In this document: positions 58,824 through 58,910 of the stretch, piece after piece
Layout of the letters: each line of letters starts with the position of its first letter
Numbering within the stretch: position 1 is the first letter of the stretch
DNA from: Geosiphon pyriformis
Taxonomy: Eukaryota > Glomeromycota > Glomeromycetes > Archaeosporales > Geosiphonaceae
NCBI GenBank assembly: GCA_016748015.1
Contig: JAAOMT010000566.1
Coordinates: 1,025 to 59,934, forward strand
DNA length: 58,910 bases
Direction of reading: 5' to 3'
Made by a program: the position numbers and the translations under genes
The notes under the pieces: model-generated
What the model was told of the DNA's origin: nothing
Seen by the model: the letters and a program-made list of their open reading frames with translations, nothing else
The model's database searches: none

Positions 58824-58910
58824 TTTAATCAATCTTAGTGTTTTTAAGGCTTTTAAAAAAATGTATTGGAAAGATTTCTTTTAGATGTTTTAGAGTGTGA
58901 ATGAAGAGAT

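Overview
The window is the end of a fungal chromosome. It opens with CCCTAA telomere repeats on the C-rich strand, followed by about 0.8 kb of degenerate telomere-like hexamers. Very AT-rich DNA, short introns, expanded class 3 lipase-fold and kelch-type families, and LINE ORF1 proteins of a type I associate with Rhizophagus together suggest an arbuscular mycorrhizal fungus (Glomeromycotina, Rhizophagus-like). This assignment is an inference; no rRNA gene or other marker is present.

Layout: 1-1003 telomere and decayed telomere. 1004-9164 AT desert; at least 2540-5580 of it is an ancient LINE (copy C) recognisable only because its C and G bases have become T and A. 9165-30590 is a nested retrotransposon block on the minus strand. 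It holds LINE copy A, split by a 7.8 kb Ty3/gypsy element with a 4-bp target duplication, and LINE copy B lying head-to-tail immediately upstream of A. All are broken. 30600-32007 is desert, then a 133-base assembly gap. 32141-34155 is a four-exon minus-strand gene for a coiled-coil, nuclease-like and kinase-like protein resembling Crinkler-type effectors; its 3' end is lost in the gap. 34156-46583 is mostly desert, with an isolated promoter-like island and a decayed kelch/transmembrane gene.

The distal part is the most interesting. Four intact multi-exon genes (46584-55292; orientations minus, plus, minus, plus) encode class 3 lipase-fold proteins with N-terminal signal or anchor sequences. 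Splice junctions worked out by hand give four uninterrupted proteins of about 376-422 residues. All four lack the nucleophilic serine of the GxSxG elbow and the usual oxyanion motif, yet keep the catalytic Asp and His positions, a shared intron at the elbow, and a Cys-rich C-terminal module. I read them as a family of secreted or anchored pseudo-lipases.

Next comes a PIF/Harbinger-type DNA transposon remnant (56133-57054) with inverted repeats and a recognisable intron-containing transposase start. The window ends with a secreted protein of fourteen 23-residue repeats punctuated by Lys-Arg (57727-58823, minus), which looks like a Kex2-processed repeat precursor; one base is missing in one repeat. 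The effector-like kinase, pseudo-lipases and repeat precursor, beside a telomere and decaying transposons, fit a fast-evolving subtelomeric secretome island.
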